A DNA stretch of 64,000 nt, from positions 40,376 through 104,375 of the forward strand of contig JAJSAM010000027.1 in NCBI GenBank assembly GCA_024274785.1. The letters are read 5' to 3'. The notes under the pieces are model-generated. The model saw only the letters and a program-made list of their open reading frames with translations. It was not told where the DNA came from and made no database searches. Below are positions 51,747 through 60,929 of this stretch, in pieces (position 1 is the first letter of the stretch; the number at the start of each line of letters is the position of its first letter). Position numbers and translations under genes: made by a program. Source of the DNA: Planctomycetota bacterium (GTDB lineage: Bacteria > Planctomycetota > JAJSAM01).

Positions 51747-52733
51747 TCACCCGGAGGCGCGCCAGCGATCGCCGAGCACCTCCGCCGCCCGGGTTGTGTT
51801 CATCCCGTCTTCCGCCGCGATGCGCAGCACCTCCGCCGCCGAATCCTCGATGCGTGCCACCCTCACCCGGGCGTACTCCTCCTGGTAGCCGCCCGGCACG
51901 AGTTCGGTGGCGAGGTTCAGCAGCCACCCCGCGCCGGCCACTTCCTCCGGCACCATGAGGATACCGCGATCCGCAATCATCTGCGCGTGACGGAGCTGTT
52001 CGAGCTGTCCGTTCGCCGCGCCGGCGATGAACCGGCAGTGGAGCCGCGGGATGGTCTCGTCGGTGAACACCGGGCCCCGGGCGTTCGGAGAGAGCACGTC
52101 GCACGACAGCGTGAGCATCTCCTCGGGAGAGACCATCGTGGCGTCGACCGCCTTCGCCACCGACCGGGCCTTCTCTCGATCGGTGTCGGCGACGAACACC
52201 TTCGCGCCCGCCGAGGCGAGCTCGCCTGCCAACAGCCCGCCAACCCGTCCGGCGCCGAGCACGGCCACCGAGACGCCGGCGAGATCCTCGAGGCACGCCC
52301 TGATGGCCGAGAGAGCTCCTCTGGCCGTCCACGGGCCGGGATCGCCGGAGCCGCCCTGCCCCACCGGGAGTCCGGCCACGTGGTCGGTGGTCTCGAGCAG
52401 GATTTCGAGTTCAGGCGGAGCGAGCAGGGGCCCGGGAATGGCGAGCACCCGGCCGCCGAGCCACTCAAGCGCCCGTGCCAGGGCGCCGAGCGCCACTTCG
52501 CGCTCCAGGTCCTCGGGAACCCCGATCACCCGCAGCGCGGCCACTCCGATGTCCAGGCCGAGGGCGCCGGTGCGGATCGACAGGCTGCGGACGATCCGCG
52601 ATAGCTCGTTGTTGACCGCCTGGCCGTCGGTCGCGGTGGTCATCCCGGCCGGTGCGAGTGCGGGCGGAGCCCCCGGGCCGATCTCGACCAGTGTCTTGAG
52701 CCCGGTTTCCGGATCCGTTCGGCGGAGTTGCAT
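51747..52733 (-). CDS. Glu/Leu/Val dehydrogenase-like protein, catalytic Lys absent
   Basis: A 328-residue protein. The C-terminal Rossmann domain is clear: VSVAVLGAGRVGGLLAGELA, VFVADTDREKARSVA, CDVLSPNARGPVF and FIAGAANGQLEQ, as in leucine dehydrogenases. The N-terminal domain has LGLDIGVAALRVIGVPED where leucine dehydrogenase has GGGKAVI, so the Gly-Gly-Lys and the catalytic Lys are missing. The NAD fold is kept but oxidative deamination of an amino acid is doubtful; it may have a new substrate or be a regulator. It lies 9 bases after the acyl-CoA synthetase. Confidence 0.75.
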   Translation of the reverse strand: MQLRRTDPETGLKTLVEIGPGAPPALAPAGMTTATDGQAVNNELSRIVRSLSIRTGALGLDIGVAALRVIGVPEDLEREVALGALARALEWLGGRVLAIPGPLLAPPELEILLETTDHVAGLPVGQGGSGDPGPWTARGALSAIRACLEDLAGVSVAVLGAGRVGGLLAGELASAGAKVFVADTDREKARSVAKAVDATMVSPEEMLTLSCDVLSPNARGPVFTDETIPRLHCRFIAGAANGQLEQLRHAQMIADRGILMVPEEVAGAGWLLNLATELVPGGYQEEYARVRVARIEDSAAEVLRIAAEDGMNTTRAAEVLGDRWRASG

Positions 52734-52742
52734 CGGTCCTTC

Positions 52743-54866
52743 CTACTCGTTGACCAGGCGGAGGCGGAACCGCACGTCCACCGCCAGGCACTTCTCCTCT
52801 TCCGGACTGGCGATGAAGGGGTTCACGTCGAACTCGACGATTCGCTTGAAGTCGTTGACGAGCTGGGAAACCCGCAGCAGTGCGTCCTGCACCATGTCCA
52901 GGCGAACCGGGTCCTCGCCCCGGACACCTTTGAGGAGCGGCCACGCCCGGATCGACCGCATCATGTCCGCGGCGTCCGCTTCGGTGATCGGGGCCAGACG
53001 GAAGGCCACGTCCTTCAGCACCTCCACGTAGATGCCGCCCGCGCCGAACATCACCATCGGGCCGAACACCGGGTCGGTGGAGACGCCGAGGATGGTCTCC
53101 TTGCCTCCGGTGATCATCTGCTGGACGAGGAAGCCGTCCACCACGATGTGCTCGTCGGCCTGACCCACCTTCTCGAGGATGCGCGACACCGCCTTCTTCA
53201 CGTCCTCCGCCGAGCGCAGGTCCACCACCACGCCGCCGTAGTCGGACTTGTGGGAGATGGTGGGGGACATCAGCTTCACCACCACCGGGAACCCGCACTC
53301 CGCGGCGAAGGCGGCGGCGTCGTCGGGCCCCATGCAGAGCTTCCAGTTCGCCACCGGGATACCGTACGCCTCGAGGAGGTCGAAGCCTTCCATGGTGGTC
53401 AGGTAGTCCCGGCCCTCGGTGACCGCGTCGTCGATGATCCCGGCCGCGGTGTCGTAGTCCACGTCGAGGATCGGGACGACTCCCTCCGGCTTGTCGAGGA
53501 AGCGCTTGTACTTCAGCATCTGGGCCAGCGCGTTCACCGCCGACTCCGGGAACTCGTAGATCGGGATGCCCCGGCCGAGGTCCTTGATCCCGTTCAGCAC
53601 GTCTTCGCGGGCCATGAAGCAGGTCAGTACCGGCTTCTCCGCCCCGCGGGCGCCATCGAAAATCGCGCGAGCCACCACGATCGGGTCGTGGATGACCGGC
53701 GGGACATACAGCGCGATGACCGCGTCCACGCCCGGGTCGGCGAGCAGCATCGGCAGCGCCGTCTTGTAGTGGTCCGCGGTGCAGTGACCGAGCATGTCCA
53801 CCGGGTTCCCGAAGGCGGCCTCCTCCGGGAGGATCTCCATCAACTGCTCTTCGGTCTCCGGCGACAGCTTCGCCATCGTCATTCCGGAGGAGATGATCGC
53901 GTCGGTGGCCATGATCGCCGGGCCGCCTGCGTCGGTCAGCACCGCCACGCGGCCACCCATCGGCAAGGGCTGCGTGGAGAAGGCCATGGCTACGTCGAAG
54001 AGGGTCTCCACCGTGCCGACGCGGATGATTCCGGTCTGCTCGAAGAGCGCGTCCGCCGCGACGTCGAGGCCGGCCAGCGCGCCGGTGTGGGAGATGGCCG
54101 CCCTCGCGCCGGCCAGCGTTCGCCCACTCTTCACGCAGAGCACCGGCTTCTTGCGGACGACGCGCCGCGCGAGGCTGGTGAACTTCCGCGGCTCACCGAA
54201 GCTCTCCAGGTACATCAGGACGACCTGGGTCTCCGGGTCGTCCTCCCAGTACTCGAGGAGGTCGATGGTATTGACGTCGGCCTTGTTGCCCATGGAGCAG
54301 AACATGGAGCAGCCGAGGTTCAGCTCCCGGGCGTGCTCCAGAATGGCCACGCCCATGGCGCCGGACTGGGACAGGAAGCCCAGGTTCCCGGGCAGCGGCG
54401 GCGTCGGGGCGAAGGTGGCGTTCAGGAAGAAGTTGCGGTGGGTGTTGACGACGCCCATACAGTTCGGGCCCACCATCCGCATGTTGTATTTCTCGCAGAT
54501 GGCGATCAGTTCCTCTTCGCGCCGGAGCCCCTCGGGGCCGACCTCACGGAAGCCCGCGGAGATCACGATTACACCGCCGATGCCGCGCCGTCCGCAGTCT
54601 TCGAGCGCCTGGGGGACATGTTGCTTCGGAACGACCACGATGGCGAGGTCGATGTCGTCGGTGATCTGGAGGACGGTGTCGTAGACCTTCATCGAGTGGA
54701 TGACGTCCGCCTTCGGATTCACCGGGAAGACCTTCCCGTTGAACTCGTACTCGATCAGGTTGTGCATCATCTCGCGTCCGATCGAGCCCTTGTGACGCGA
54801 GGCGCCGATCACCGCGATGGAGCGAGGCTTGAAGATGCTGTCGAGAGACCGTTTCTGCTCAGCCAT
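52743..54866 (-). CDS. ADP-forming acyl-CoA synthetase (ACD, fused alpha-beta)
   Basis: A 707-residue fusion. The CoA-binding domain is residues 1-130 (SIAVIGASRHKGSIG). The ligase domain has LGFLSQSGAMGVAILEH and RAAISHTGALAG with the phosphorylated His. A C-terminal ATP-grasp domain has YGIPVANWKLC, GFPVVVKLMSP and ISHKSDYGGVVVDL. ACDs convert acyl-CoA plus ADP and phosphate to acid and ATP, typical of amino-acid or sugar fermentation in archaea and some bacteria; the acetyltransferase-type Pat domain is not present. It opens the four-gene operon. Confidence 0.9.
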   Translation of the reverse strand: MAEQKRSLDSIFKPRSIAVIGASRHKGSIGREMMHNLIEYEFNGKVFPVNPKADVIHSMKVYDTVLQITDDIDLAIVVVPKQHVPQALEDCGRRGIGGVIVISAGFREVGPEGLRREEELIAICEKYNMRMVGPNCMGVVNTHRNFFLNATFAPTPPLPGNLGFLSQSGAMGVAILEHARELNLGCSMFCSMGNKADVNTIDLLEYWEDDPETQVVLMYLESFGEPRKFTSLARRVVRKKPVLCVKSGRTLAGARAAISHTGALAGLDVAADALFEQTGIIRVGTVETLFDVAMAFSTQPLPMGGRVAVLTDAGGPAIMATDAIISSGMTMAKLSPETEEQLMEILPEEAAFGNPVDMLGHCTADHYKTALPMLLADPGVDAVIALYVPPVIHDPIVVARAIFDGARGAEKPVLTCFMAREDVLNGIKDLGRGIPIYEFPESAVNALAQMLKYKRFLDKPEGVVPILDVDYDTAAGIIDDAVTEGRDYLTTMEGFDLLEAYGIPVANWKLCMGPDDAAAFAAECGFPVVVKLMSPTISHKSDYGGVVVDLRSAEDVKKAVSRILEKVGQADEHIVVDGFLVQQMITGGKETILGVSTDPVFGPMVMFGAGGIYVEVLKDVAFRLAPITEADAADMMRSIRAWPLLKGVRGEDPVRLDMVQDALLRVSQLVNDFKRIVEFDVNPFIASPEEEKCLAVDVRFRLRLVNE

Positions 54867-55028
54867 GTGCCACCCTGTTGAGAGATACTCTGGATCGCGC
54901 ATTCTCGCCCCTTCGGACGCGGAATTCGACAGAATCGGGGGCTGCCGGAGTGGCTTCACAGAATCTTCACGGTGGCAACCCGGGTTTCGGCATGGTGTTT
55001 GTCCCGGATTCGAGTGGAGGTTCGCTCG

Positions 55029-55460
55029 ATGAGAGAATCGCTGCCGGTGCTCATACTCGTCTGGTTCGTGGTCGTTCCCGTGGGCCTGGCCGAGGACGGG
55101 GATTCTCTGGCGATCTCCCGCCAACCCCGACCGCAGTTTCGACTTCGCGGAGGCGACCGTGTTCTTTGCGAGGGGTGCGGTGGGAGGGGAGAAGCTGCGC
55201 GTCACGATCCGCGACGCCATCGACGACGACCTGCGGAATCCGGCTCCGGCCAGGGCCCCCCGCACGATGGCCGGCCGGACTCTCCTGCCGGGCCACTTCG
55301 TGCTCAAGGGAGTGGCGCCGGTTCATGATTTCGCAGGCCGCGTATCCGGACATCCACTTCGACGCTCCGGCCGAAATTCGCTTCCCCGTGGGCACGCCGG
55401 AGGGCAACGAGCCAGGCACGGCGATCCACCTGGCCTCGATCGGCCGGGAGTGGGGCGCCC
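55029..55460 (+). pseudogene. Decayed secreted-protein gene
   Basis: ATG 55029 gives a signal peptide (LPVLILVWFVVVPVGLAED). The frame soon becomes Arg/Gly-rich, while another frame reads VFFARGAVGGEKLRVTIRDA and LLPGHFVLKGVAPVHDF. A third frame reads AYPDIHFDAPAEIRFPVGTP, resembling the F-x-P-x-x-I-x-F-P-V strand of secreted ZU5/IPT-like domains. Three frames are needed, so at least two indels have broken it. Confidence 0.5.
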
Positions 55461-55581
55461 CTCGCCCTCGGCGGGTCGGCCGCCGTGCCGACCACCCACC
55501 CCCGCCCCCCGTCCGGGGATGCCGCGCCCGTGCCGGCAATCCGCGTCGCCGTCCTGACCGCGAGAGCTTCCCCCGGTTCGC

Positions 55582-56391
55582 CTACTCGATCCGCCGCCGT
55601 CGCCGGATGACCCGGGTTCCGGCGAGACCGCTGAGCATGACGAGGCCGAGCCAGACTGCGCCGGGGAGAGGTACGATGCTGGTTGGCGTTTCGTTCACTC
55701 CGACCCGGATCCGGTAGGCGCCGTCGTTGTCGTCGTAGGCCCCCGGCGCTCCAGAGAATCCAAACCCGTCAGGGATGCCGAGGAACAGGCGGGTCGCTCC
55801 GGCCGGCGCCGTGAATTCCTGGAACAGGCCGCCGCTCGTCACTCCATTGCCGATGTAGAAGACCTGCCCGAGGGCCGGGGTCAGGGCCAGGAAGTCTTTC
55901 CCCAGGCCCCCAGTGGAGAAGTCCAGTGTCGCCGGCGCCCCGGAAATCGGAATCGATGCGCCGAGGAAGACCCCGGTCAGCGGGCCTTGCGGGCCCCTGT
56001 AACCGCTGATCCCGCCATACGAACTCAGATTGCTGCCACCCACGCCGTTTCCGTCCGGCCCGAAGAGGGGCGCGCCAAATCCGTTGAAGAAGCTGATCCC
56101 TCCGCTGGCCGGGTCGAGGACTTTGACGACGTCTCCGGCGACAACCGCGATGACGGGTGGGAGAGTCTCCTGGATCTCCTCCGGGGTGGGGCCCCAATGC
56201 CGGCTCATGCCGCCCGGCCACGGGTCGGACGCCGCCGGAATGGTGAGGTCGGTCCGCCCGGCCAGGAAAATGGCGTCGCTGCCGTCGATCGTGATCGTGT
56301 GGATGGTCCCGGCGAGCGCCGGTGTACCGACCATCACACCAAGACACCCGATTGCCACCCAGAGCGTGGCGAGCCCGTATCGTCTGCTCAT
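55582..56391 (-). CDS. PEP-CTERM-type sorted extracellular protein
   Basis: A 269-residue protein with signal peptide (ATLWVAIGCLGVMVGTPALA). A beta-rich body (GTIHTITIDGSDAIFLAGRT, ATRLFLGIPDGFGFSGAPGA, then YDDNDGAYRIRV) precedes a C-terminal tail TSIVPLPGAVWLG, a hydrophobic helix and RRRRR. This tail is the PEP-CTERM sorting signal (VPLP variant), recognised by an exosortase. The body resembles PA14/lectin-like sugar-binding domains. GGGAGG lies 6 bases before ATG 56391. No exosortase gene is in the window. Confidence 0.85.
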   Translation of the reverse strand: MSRRYGLATLWVAIGCLGVMVGTPALAGTIHTITIDGSDAIFLAGRTDLTIPAASDPWPGGMSRHWGPTPEEIQETLPPVIAVVAGDVVKVLDPASGGISFFNGFGAPLFGPDGNGVGGSNLSSYGGISGYRGPQGPLTGVFLGASIPISGAPATLDFSTGGLGKDFLALTPALGQVFYIGNGVTSGGLFQEFTAPAGATRLFLGIPDGFGFSGAPGAYDDNDGAYRIRVGVNETPTSIVPLPGAVWLGLVMLSGLAGTRVIRRRRRIE

Positions 56392-56578
56392 CTGCCGCCT
56401 CCCTCGCAAGAATTGCAAGTCAGTACGCATTGATTGGCCGGAAACGCATCGATTCACGAATCCATCCCACCAGCTATTGGTGAAGTCGCGGGTAACTTTG
56501 CGGAATTTCACGAGATTCCGCCCCCGCCTGCCGGTCGGCGAACGGCTTCAGGGCCATCGTGGACCCGACGGAGCGGCT

Positions 56579-56947
56579 CTACGCCAGGTACTTCTCGAAG
56601 TACTCCCTTGCGCTCATCCGCTCCGCGCACGGCATGCAGATGAAGCCTTCCAGCTTGTCCGGGATGGCCCAGATTCCGTCGGTGCGGTTCAGGTCGCAAT
56701 AGGTCGCGCAGTGCTCGCAGAGGCGGATCTCGTAGATGCCCGTCTCCAGGCCTTCGATCCACTCCTTCGCGAGCTCCCGGAAGGGGACGTAGCTCGGAAA
56801 AGCCACGCTCTGGGTGGCGGGTTCGAAGGAGAGCTCCGGGTAGCTGATCAGGCTGATCAGGGCCTCCCAGAAGCCGGGTTCCATGTCGACGTCGAGGAGG
56901 TCATTGGCCTCGGCGATCGTGAGTCTCTCGGTCGTGATGCGCTTCAT
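56579..56947 (-). CDS. Small cysteine-rich protein, unknown function
   Basis: A 122-residue protein. LCEHCATYCDLN and GFICMPCAERM give two CxxC pairs, a likely zinc or iron site, framed by two helical stretches (MEPGFWEALISLISYPEL and MSAREYFEKYLA). No family was recognised. It is on the same strand as the following secreted-protein gene and 9 bases from its stop, so the two may be co-transcribed. Confidence 0.6.
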   Translation of the reverse strand: MKRITTERLTIAEANDLLDVDMEPGFWEALISLISYPELSFEPATQSVAFPSYVPFRELAKEWIEGLETGIYEIRLCEHCATYCDLNRTDGIWAIPDKLEGFICMPCAERMSAREYFEKYLA

Positions 56948-56956
56948 GTCCGGGAT

Positions 56957-58330
56957 CTATCTCGTCAAGGCCTTGACAATGATGGCGAAGAGGCCGGTCT
57001 CGGCACGGCCGGCGCTGACGACCACCGCTCCTTCGTTCCCTGCGGCCGGCGTCACCGTGAGTATGGTCCGGGATCCATCCGGCATCCCGGGAGCACCGAG
57101 CAGCGACAGCAGGCGTGAGAGTTTTGCGTTGATCACCATCGGCGACCCGAAGGTCGATTCCTCGCCCACTTCAGCGGCGGCGACGGCCTTCGGATCCTCC
57201 CCGAAGATCATCACGCGCCCCTCGACGCGGGCGTTGTTCCGGTACTTCTTCGCGACCTCCTCGAGGCTCACCTCGGGCCGCAGCGAGAACCGAAGCAGTG
57301 GCGCCTCCCCGGTGCGGAGCAGGATCTCCATCGGCCCCGCGGCGATGTCCCCGATCCCGTCGGCCGCCTGGGCCTGCCAGAACTGCATACTCGCCGCCGC
57401 CACTCTCTGGATGGCCCGGGGGGAGAGGTTCGCACCCATCCACACCCCGTCGGCATTGCTCTTCACCCAGGCGCCGGGAGCCTTTCCGCCCGCGGTGAGC
57501 TGCCGGAAGATGCTCTTCTCACCGGTCGCCACGGTGACTTCGTCCCGGTAGCCGTCCTCCGTCTTCACCAGCACTCCACCGGCCCGGCGGCCATCGAAGA
57601 ACTCCGGCATCGGGAAGAACGAAGCATCCCTGACCCACAGGAATCCGTGCGGCTTCCGCTTCGCCTTCGTCGCGGCGTCGGCCCGGGCGGCGACGAACTC
57701 GTCCACGTAGGCGAGCGTTCTCCCGGTCGGACCCGTCACCTCGCGCAGCACTCGCCCGAGGATCAGCGCGCTCGAAGAGATGAAGATCCGACCGCGTGCA
57801 TAGACGACATAGAGGTCCGGACCCTTGCCGGAGAGGTGCAGGCAGGGAAACCCGGTGAGCAGCTCTTCCTTGGCCTTCTTCGCGAAAACCGGGGCGAGCA
57901 GTCCGCGAACCAGTTCGCGCCCGACCTCCTGCAGGCCGTCGCCGTTGCGGCGGGTGGCGAGAGTGACGAGGAAGTGCCGCGTCCGGCTCGCCGGAATGCC
58001 CGGCCGCGCCGGCAGGCCCACCGTGTGCAGGGACAGGGTCACCGGTCCATCGGCGGCGGCCTGCACTATCTCGAGCAGCGTGGCCACGGACTCGGGCTCG
58101 ATCGCGCTCCCGGCGACGAGCCGCTTCGCGAGCGCGGCCCGATCGTCGCCGGTCCGGGTCAACAGATCCGAGAGGACGTTCGCGTTCGGCAGCTTGACAA
58201 AGAGCAGGGTGCCCCTCGGCAGGAAGTCCTCCATCGGCATGATGATTCGCTCGTTCTGCGCGGCGGCCGGTCCGGAGGCCGCCAGACCGGTCAGCAGGAC
58301 GAGCAGGGCAATCGTTCTCACTCTTTCCAT
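56957..58330 (-). CDS. Secreted protein, unknown function (DUF3352-like layout)
   Basis: A 457-residue protein with a signal peptide (TIALLVLLTGLAASGPAAAQ). It opens FLPRGTLLFVKLPNANVLSD and continues with long alternating alpha/beta stretches, DGPVTLSLHTVGLPA, GRIFISSSALILGRVL and MVINAKLSRLLSLLGAPG. The early P-x-G-T-L-x-x-V pattern resembles DUF3352-type periplasmic proteins, whose role is unknown. It overlaps the esterase gene by 13 bases. Confidence 0.65.
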   Translation of the reverse strand: MERVRTIALLVLLTGLAASGPAAAQNERIIMPMEDFLPRGTLLFVKLPNANVLSDLLTRTGDDRAALAKRLVAGSAIEPESVATLLEIVQAAADGPVTLSLHTVGLPARPGIPASRTRHFLVTLATRRNGDGLQEVGRELVRGLLAPVFAKKAKEELLTGFPCLHLSGKGPDLYVVYARGRIFISSSALILGRVLREVTGPTGRTLAYVDEFVAARADAATKAKRKPHGFLWVRDASFFPMPEFFDGRRAGGVLVKTEDGYRDEVTVATGEKSIFRQLTAGGKAPGAWVKSNADGVWMGANLSPRAIQRVAAASMQFWQAQAADGIGDIAAGPMEILLRTGEAPLLRFSLRPEVSLEEVAKKYRNNARVEGRVMIFGEDPKAVAAAEVGEESTFGSPMVINAKLSRLLSLLGAPGMPDGSRTILTVTPAAGNEGAVVVSAGRAETGLFAIIVKALTR

Positions 58331-59397
58331 GCCTTCACCATCGCTTTCGCCACCTTCTCCGCCTCGAGTCCCCGGAAGTTCCGCGCGACCCGCCCGGCGA
58401 TCTTCCTCGCTTCGCCGGTCTCGCCGGCCGCCCCGGCCTCCCTCGCTGCCGCGAGCATCTTCGCGGCGATCTTTTCCAGTTCCTCCCGGATCTTCTCCGA
58501 GTCCGGCGAAAGCCCCGACTTCTCTTCGAGGCTCGTGAGTTTCTTCAGATCCCGGCAGGCGTTCCGGTACTTCTCCCTGCCGATGGCCTCGCGGATCTCT
58601 TTGGTCAGCAGGTCGGCCTTGTCTCCGGCGGCAAAAAGCCTCCTGCTCTTCGCCAGGTATTCGCCGAACCATCCCGCGGCGATGCCGGGCCGGCTCTGGT
58701 GGCCCATCCCCTTGATCATCTCGAGTTTCACCTTCGGATACCCGGCTCTGGTCAGTGCGTCATAGGCCTGTTGCGCCTGCCCCGGCTTGCCGTCCTTGCC
58801 GAGGATCAGCGGATGATCCTTGTCTCCATAGTAGATGTAGATGTCGAGGCGTTTTCTGCCGGCCTCGAGGAGTTTCTTATCGGTGACGAGCCACTGCGGC
58901 GCCCAGTTCCCGCCGCGCGTGCAGATGTGGGTGATCAGGTCCGGGTGGCGCAGGCCGGTGTGGTAGGAGGGGTTCCCGCCGCCGGAGAAGCCGGTGATCA
59001 TCACGGCACGCCGATTGATGCGGAAGTACCCGGCGAGTTCCTCGTAGATGGAGAGCAGGACCTCCTCGTCCTCCACTTCCGGTCGGAGGTTCGAGTTGGG
59101 CGCGCGGTTCACGGTGGCGCTGCACATGTCCGGGCAGGCCACGATGAAGCCGTACTTCCTGGCCAGCCCGACCCACTGGCCGATCTCCCCCTTGCCCGAT
59201 CCGTTGCGGCCGTGGCTCGAGAGGACGAGCGGCATGGAGGCCCGGGGGGAGTAACTCGCCGGGACGTAGAGCGAGTACGGGTGGGCGTGCTTCTTCGAAG
59301 TCCGGTGAAGGACGGTGCCGGGTCTGGGCGGTGCCTCGGCCGCGAGCGAGGTCGAGACGAGCAGCATCAGGAACAGGGTGGTGAGCCGGGTGGTCAT
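58318..59397 (-). CDS. Secreted alpha/beta-hydrolase, feruloyl/PHB-depolymerase-like esterase
   Basis: A 359-residue protein with signal peptide (LTTLFLMLLVSTSLAAEA). The hydrolase core: PYSLYVPASYSPRASMPLVL, SSHGRNGSGKG (oxyanion region), and VMITGFSGGGNPSYHTGL with the GFSGG nucleophile elbow. YIYYGDKDHPLIL has the acid and KGMGHQSRPG the His, a full Ser-Asp-His triad. A Lys/Glu-rich helical C-terminus (about 120 residues) follows. It overlaps the FAD oxidase stop (ATGA). It may free acyl groups from polysaccharide or polyester substrates. Confidence 0.8.
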   Translation of the reverse strand: MTTRLTTLFLMLLVSTSLAAEAPPRPGTVLHRTSKKHAHPYSLYVPASYSPRASMPLVLSSHGRNGSGKGEIGQWVGLARKYGFIVACPDMCSATVNRAPNSNLRPEVEDEEVLLSIYEELAGYFRINRRAVMITGFSGGGNPSYHTGLRHPDLITHICTRGGNWAPQWLVTDKKLLEAGRKRLDIYIYYGDKDHPLILGKDGKPGQAQQAYDALTRAGYPKVKLEMIKGMGHQSRPGIAAGWFGEYLAKSRRLFAAGDKADLLTKEIREAIGREKYRNACRDLKKLTSLEEKSGLSPDSEKIREELEKIAAKMLAAAREAGAAGETGEARKIAGRVARNFRGLEAEKVAKAMVKAWKE

Positions 59398-60797
59398 GGA
59401 AACACCTTGCCGGGGTTCAGCAGGCCGTCGGGGTCGAAGACTTTCTTCAGGTTCCGCATCAGTTCGATGGCCTCCTTCGAGTGTCGCAGGTGCAGGTGAT
59501 GGCGTTCGGTCAGGCCGATGCCGTGCTCGCCGGAGATGGATCCACCGAGGGAGATCGCCGCTTTGACCACGTCTTCGTGGGCCGCCTGGAGTGTCACCTC
59601 CCACTCTTCATCGGTTGCCTGGGCCGCGGTCCGCAGCAGGTTCACGTGGAGGTTGCCGTCGCCGGCGTGGCCGAAGGAGACTACCTCGAGGCCGTGCTTC
59701 TCCCCGACTTCCCGTGCCCGGGTGACCAGGGTGGTGATCGAAGCCCGGGGGACCACGGTGTCGACGCCGCGGTAAGTGGTGAAGGTCTTCAGCGCGTCGG
59801 CGATGACCCGGCGGATCTCCCAGAGTTCCTCCTGTTTGCGCCGTTCCGTGGCCAGGAGCACATCGATCGCGCCGACGTGCACCAGCGCCTCGCCGATCTT
59901 CTCGAGGTCCCGGGCGACGCGATCTTCCTCGCGCCCGTCGACTTCGACGAGCATGTGCGCTTCGGCTTCCATGAACGGGAACTTCTTCTCTTTGAGCCGG
60001 GCGCCGAACTCGATGGAGCGCCGGTCCATGATCTCGAGGGCGCTCGGGGTGATCCCGGTCCAGAAGACGGCGTTGACGCCCTGGGCGGCGCGCTCGAGTG
60101 TGGGGAAGGGGGCGAGGAGGATGGAACGGTGGCGCGGCAGGGGCAGGAGCTTCAGGATCGCGCGGGTGACGACTGCAAGCGTGCCCTCCGATCCGATGAT
60201 CAGGCGGTGGAGGTTGTAGCCGGAGCTGTCCTTGCGGTTCTTGCCTCCGGCTTCGATCACGCGGCCGTCGGGGAGGACGAAGGTCAGCCCGTAGACGTGG
60301 TCCGCCGTGACGCCGTATTTCACCGCGCGCATTCCGCCGGCGTTGGTCTGGATGTTGCCGCCGAGGTGGCAGGAGCCCTTGCTGGCCGGGTCCGGGGCGT
60401 AGAAGAGCCCCACCTCTGCCGCGGCGTCCTGCAGGGTTTCGGTGATGACGCCGGGTTCGACGACCGCGAAGCTGTTCTCCCGGTCGATTTCGATGATCTT
60501 GTTGAACCGCTCGAGCGAGAGGACGATTCCGCCGTGCACCGGCACCGCCGCCCCGTGCTTCCCGGTCCCCGCGCCGCGAGCGGTGACCGGCACGCCGGCG
60601 GACCGGGCCAGCCGCAGCACCGCCGAGACATCTTCGGTGGACCCGGCCCTGACTACCACTTCGGGTGTGGCGGAGAGGTTCTGGGTCTCGTCGTGGGAGT
60701 AGGGTTCCTTGTCGTCCGGATCGGTCAGGACGTACGGTTCGCCGACCGCTTCGCAGAGCCGTCTGACCAGTCCGTCGTCTACCGGTTTGAAACTCAT
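59394..60797 (-). CDS. FAD-linked oxidase, glycolate/D-lactate dehydrogenase (GlcD) family
   Basis: A 467-residue flavoenzyme. The FAD_binding_4 domain: VVVRAGSTEDVSAVLRLARS, PVTARGAGTGKHGAAVPVHG, GSCHLGGNIQTNAGG, YNLHRLIIGSEGTLAVVT. The C-terminal domain has VVSFGHAGDGNLHVNLLR, a conserved substrate-site His pair, and SISGEHGIGLTERH. These enzymes oxidise 2-hydroxy acids, D-lactate or glycolate. No glcE/glcF partner is next to it. GGAGG lies 6 bases before ATG 60797. First in a leftward unit with the esterase and secreted protein. Confidence 0.92.
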   Translation of the reverse strand: MSFKPVDDGLVRRLCEAVGEPYVLTDPDDKEPYSHDETQNLSATPEVVVRAGSTEDVSAVLRLARSAGVPVTARGAGTGKHGAAVPVHGGIVLSLERFNKIIEIDRENSFAVVEPGVITETLQDAAAEVGLFYAPDPASKGSCHLGGNIQTNAGGMRAVKYGVTADHVYGLTFVLPDGRVIEAGGKNRKDSSGYNLHRLIIGSEGTLAVVTRAILKLLPLPRHRSILLAPFPTLERAAQGVNAVFWTGITPSALEIMDRRSIEFGARLKEKKFPFMEAEAHMLVEVDGREEDRVARDLEKIGEALVHVGAIDVLLATERRKQEELWEIRRVIADALKTFTTYRGVDTVVPRASITTLVTRAREVGEKHGLEVVSFGHAGDGNLHVNLLRTAAQATDEEWEVTLQAAHEDVVKAAISLGGSISGEHGIGLTERHHLHLRHSKEAIELMRNLKKVFDPDGLLNPGKVFP

Positions 60798-60929
60798 GAT
60801 GTCCTCCGGCTCGCCGCCGCCTCTCCCCGAAGCGCCATCGATCGAGCGGTGCACCATTGTATGGTTCGCGGGAAGAGTTCCTACGGCATCCGGGCGGCGC
60901 ATCGGCCGGGGAAGGGTAGAATTGGACCG

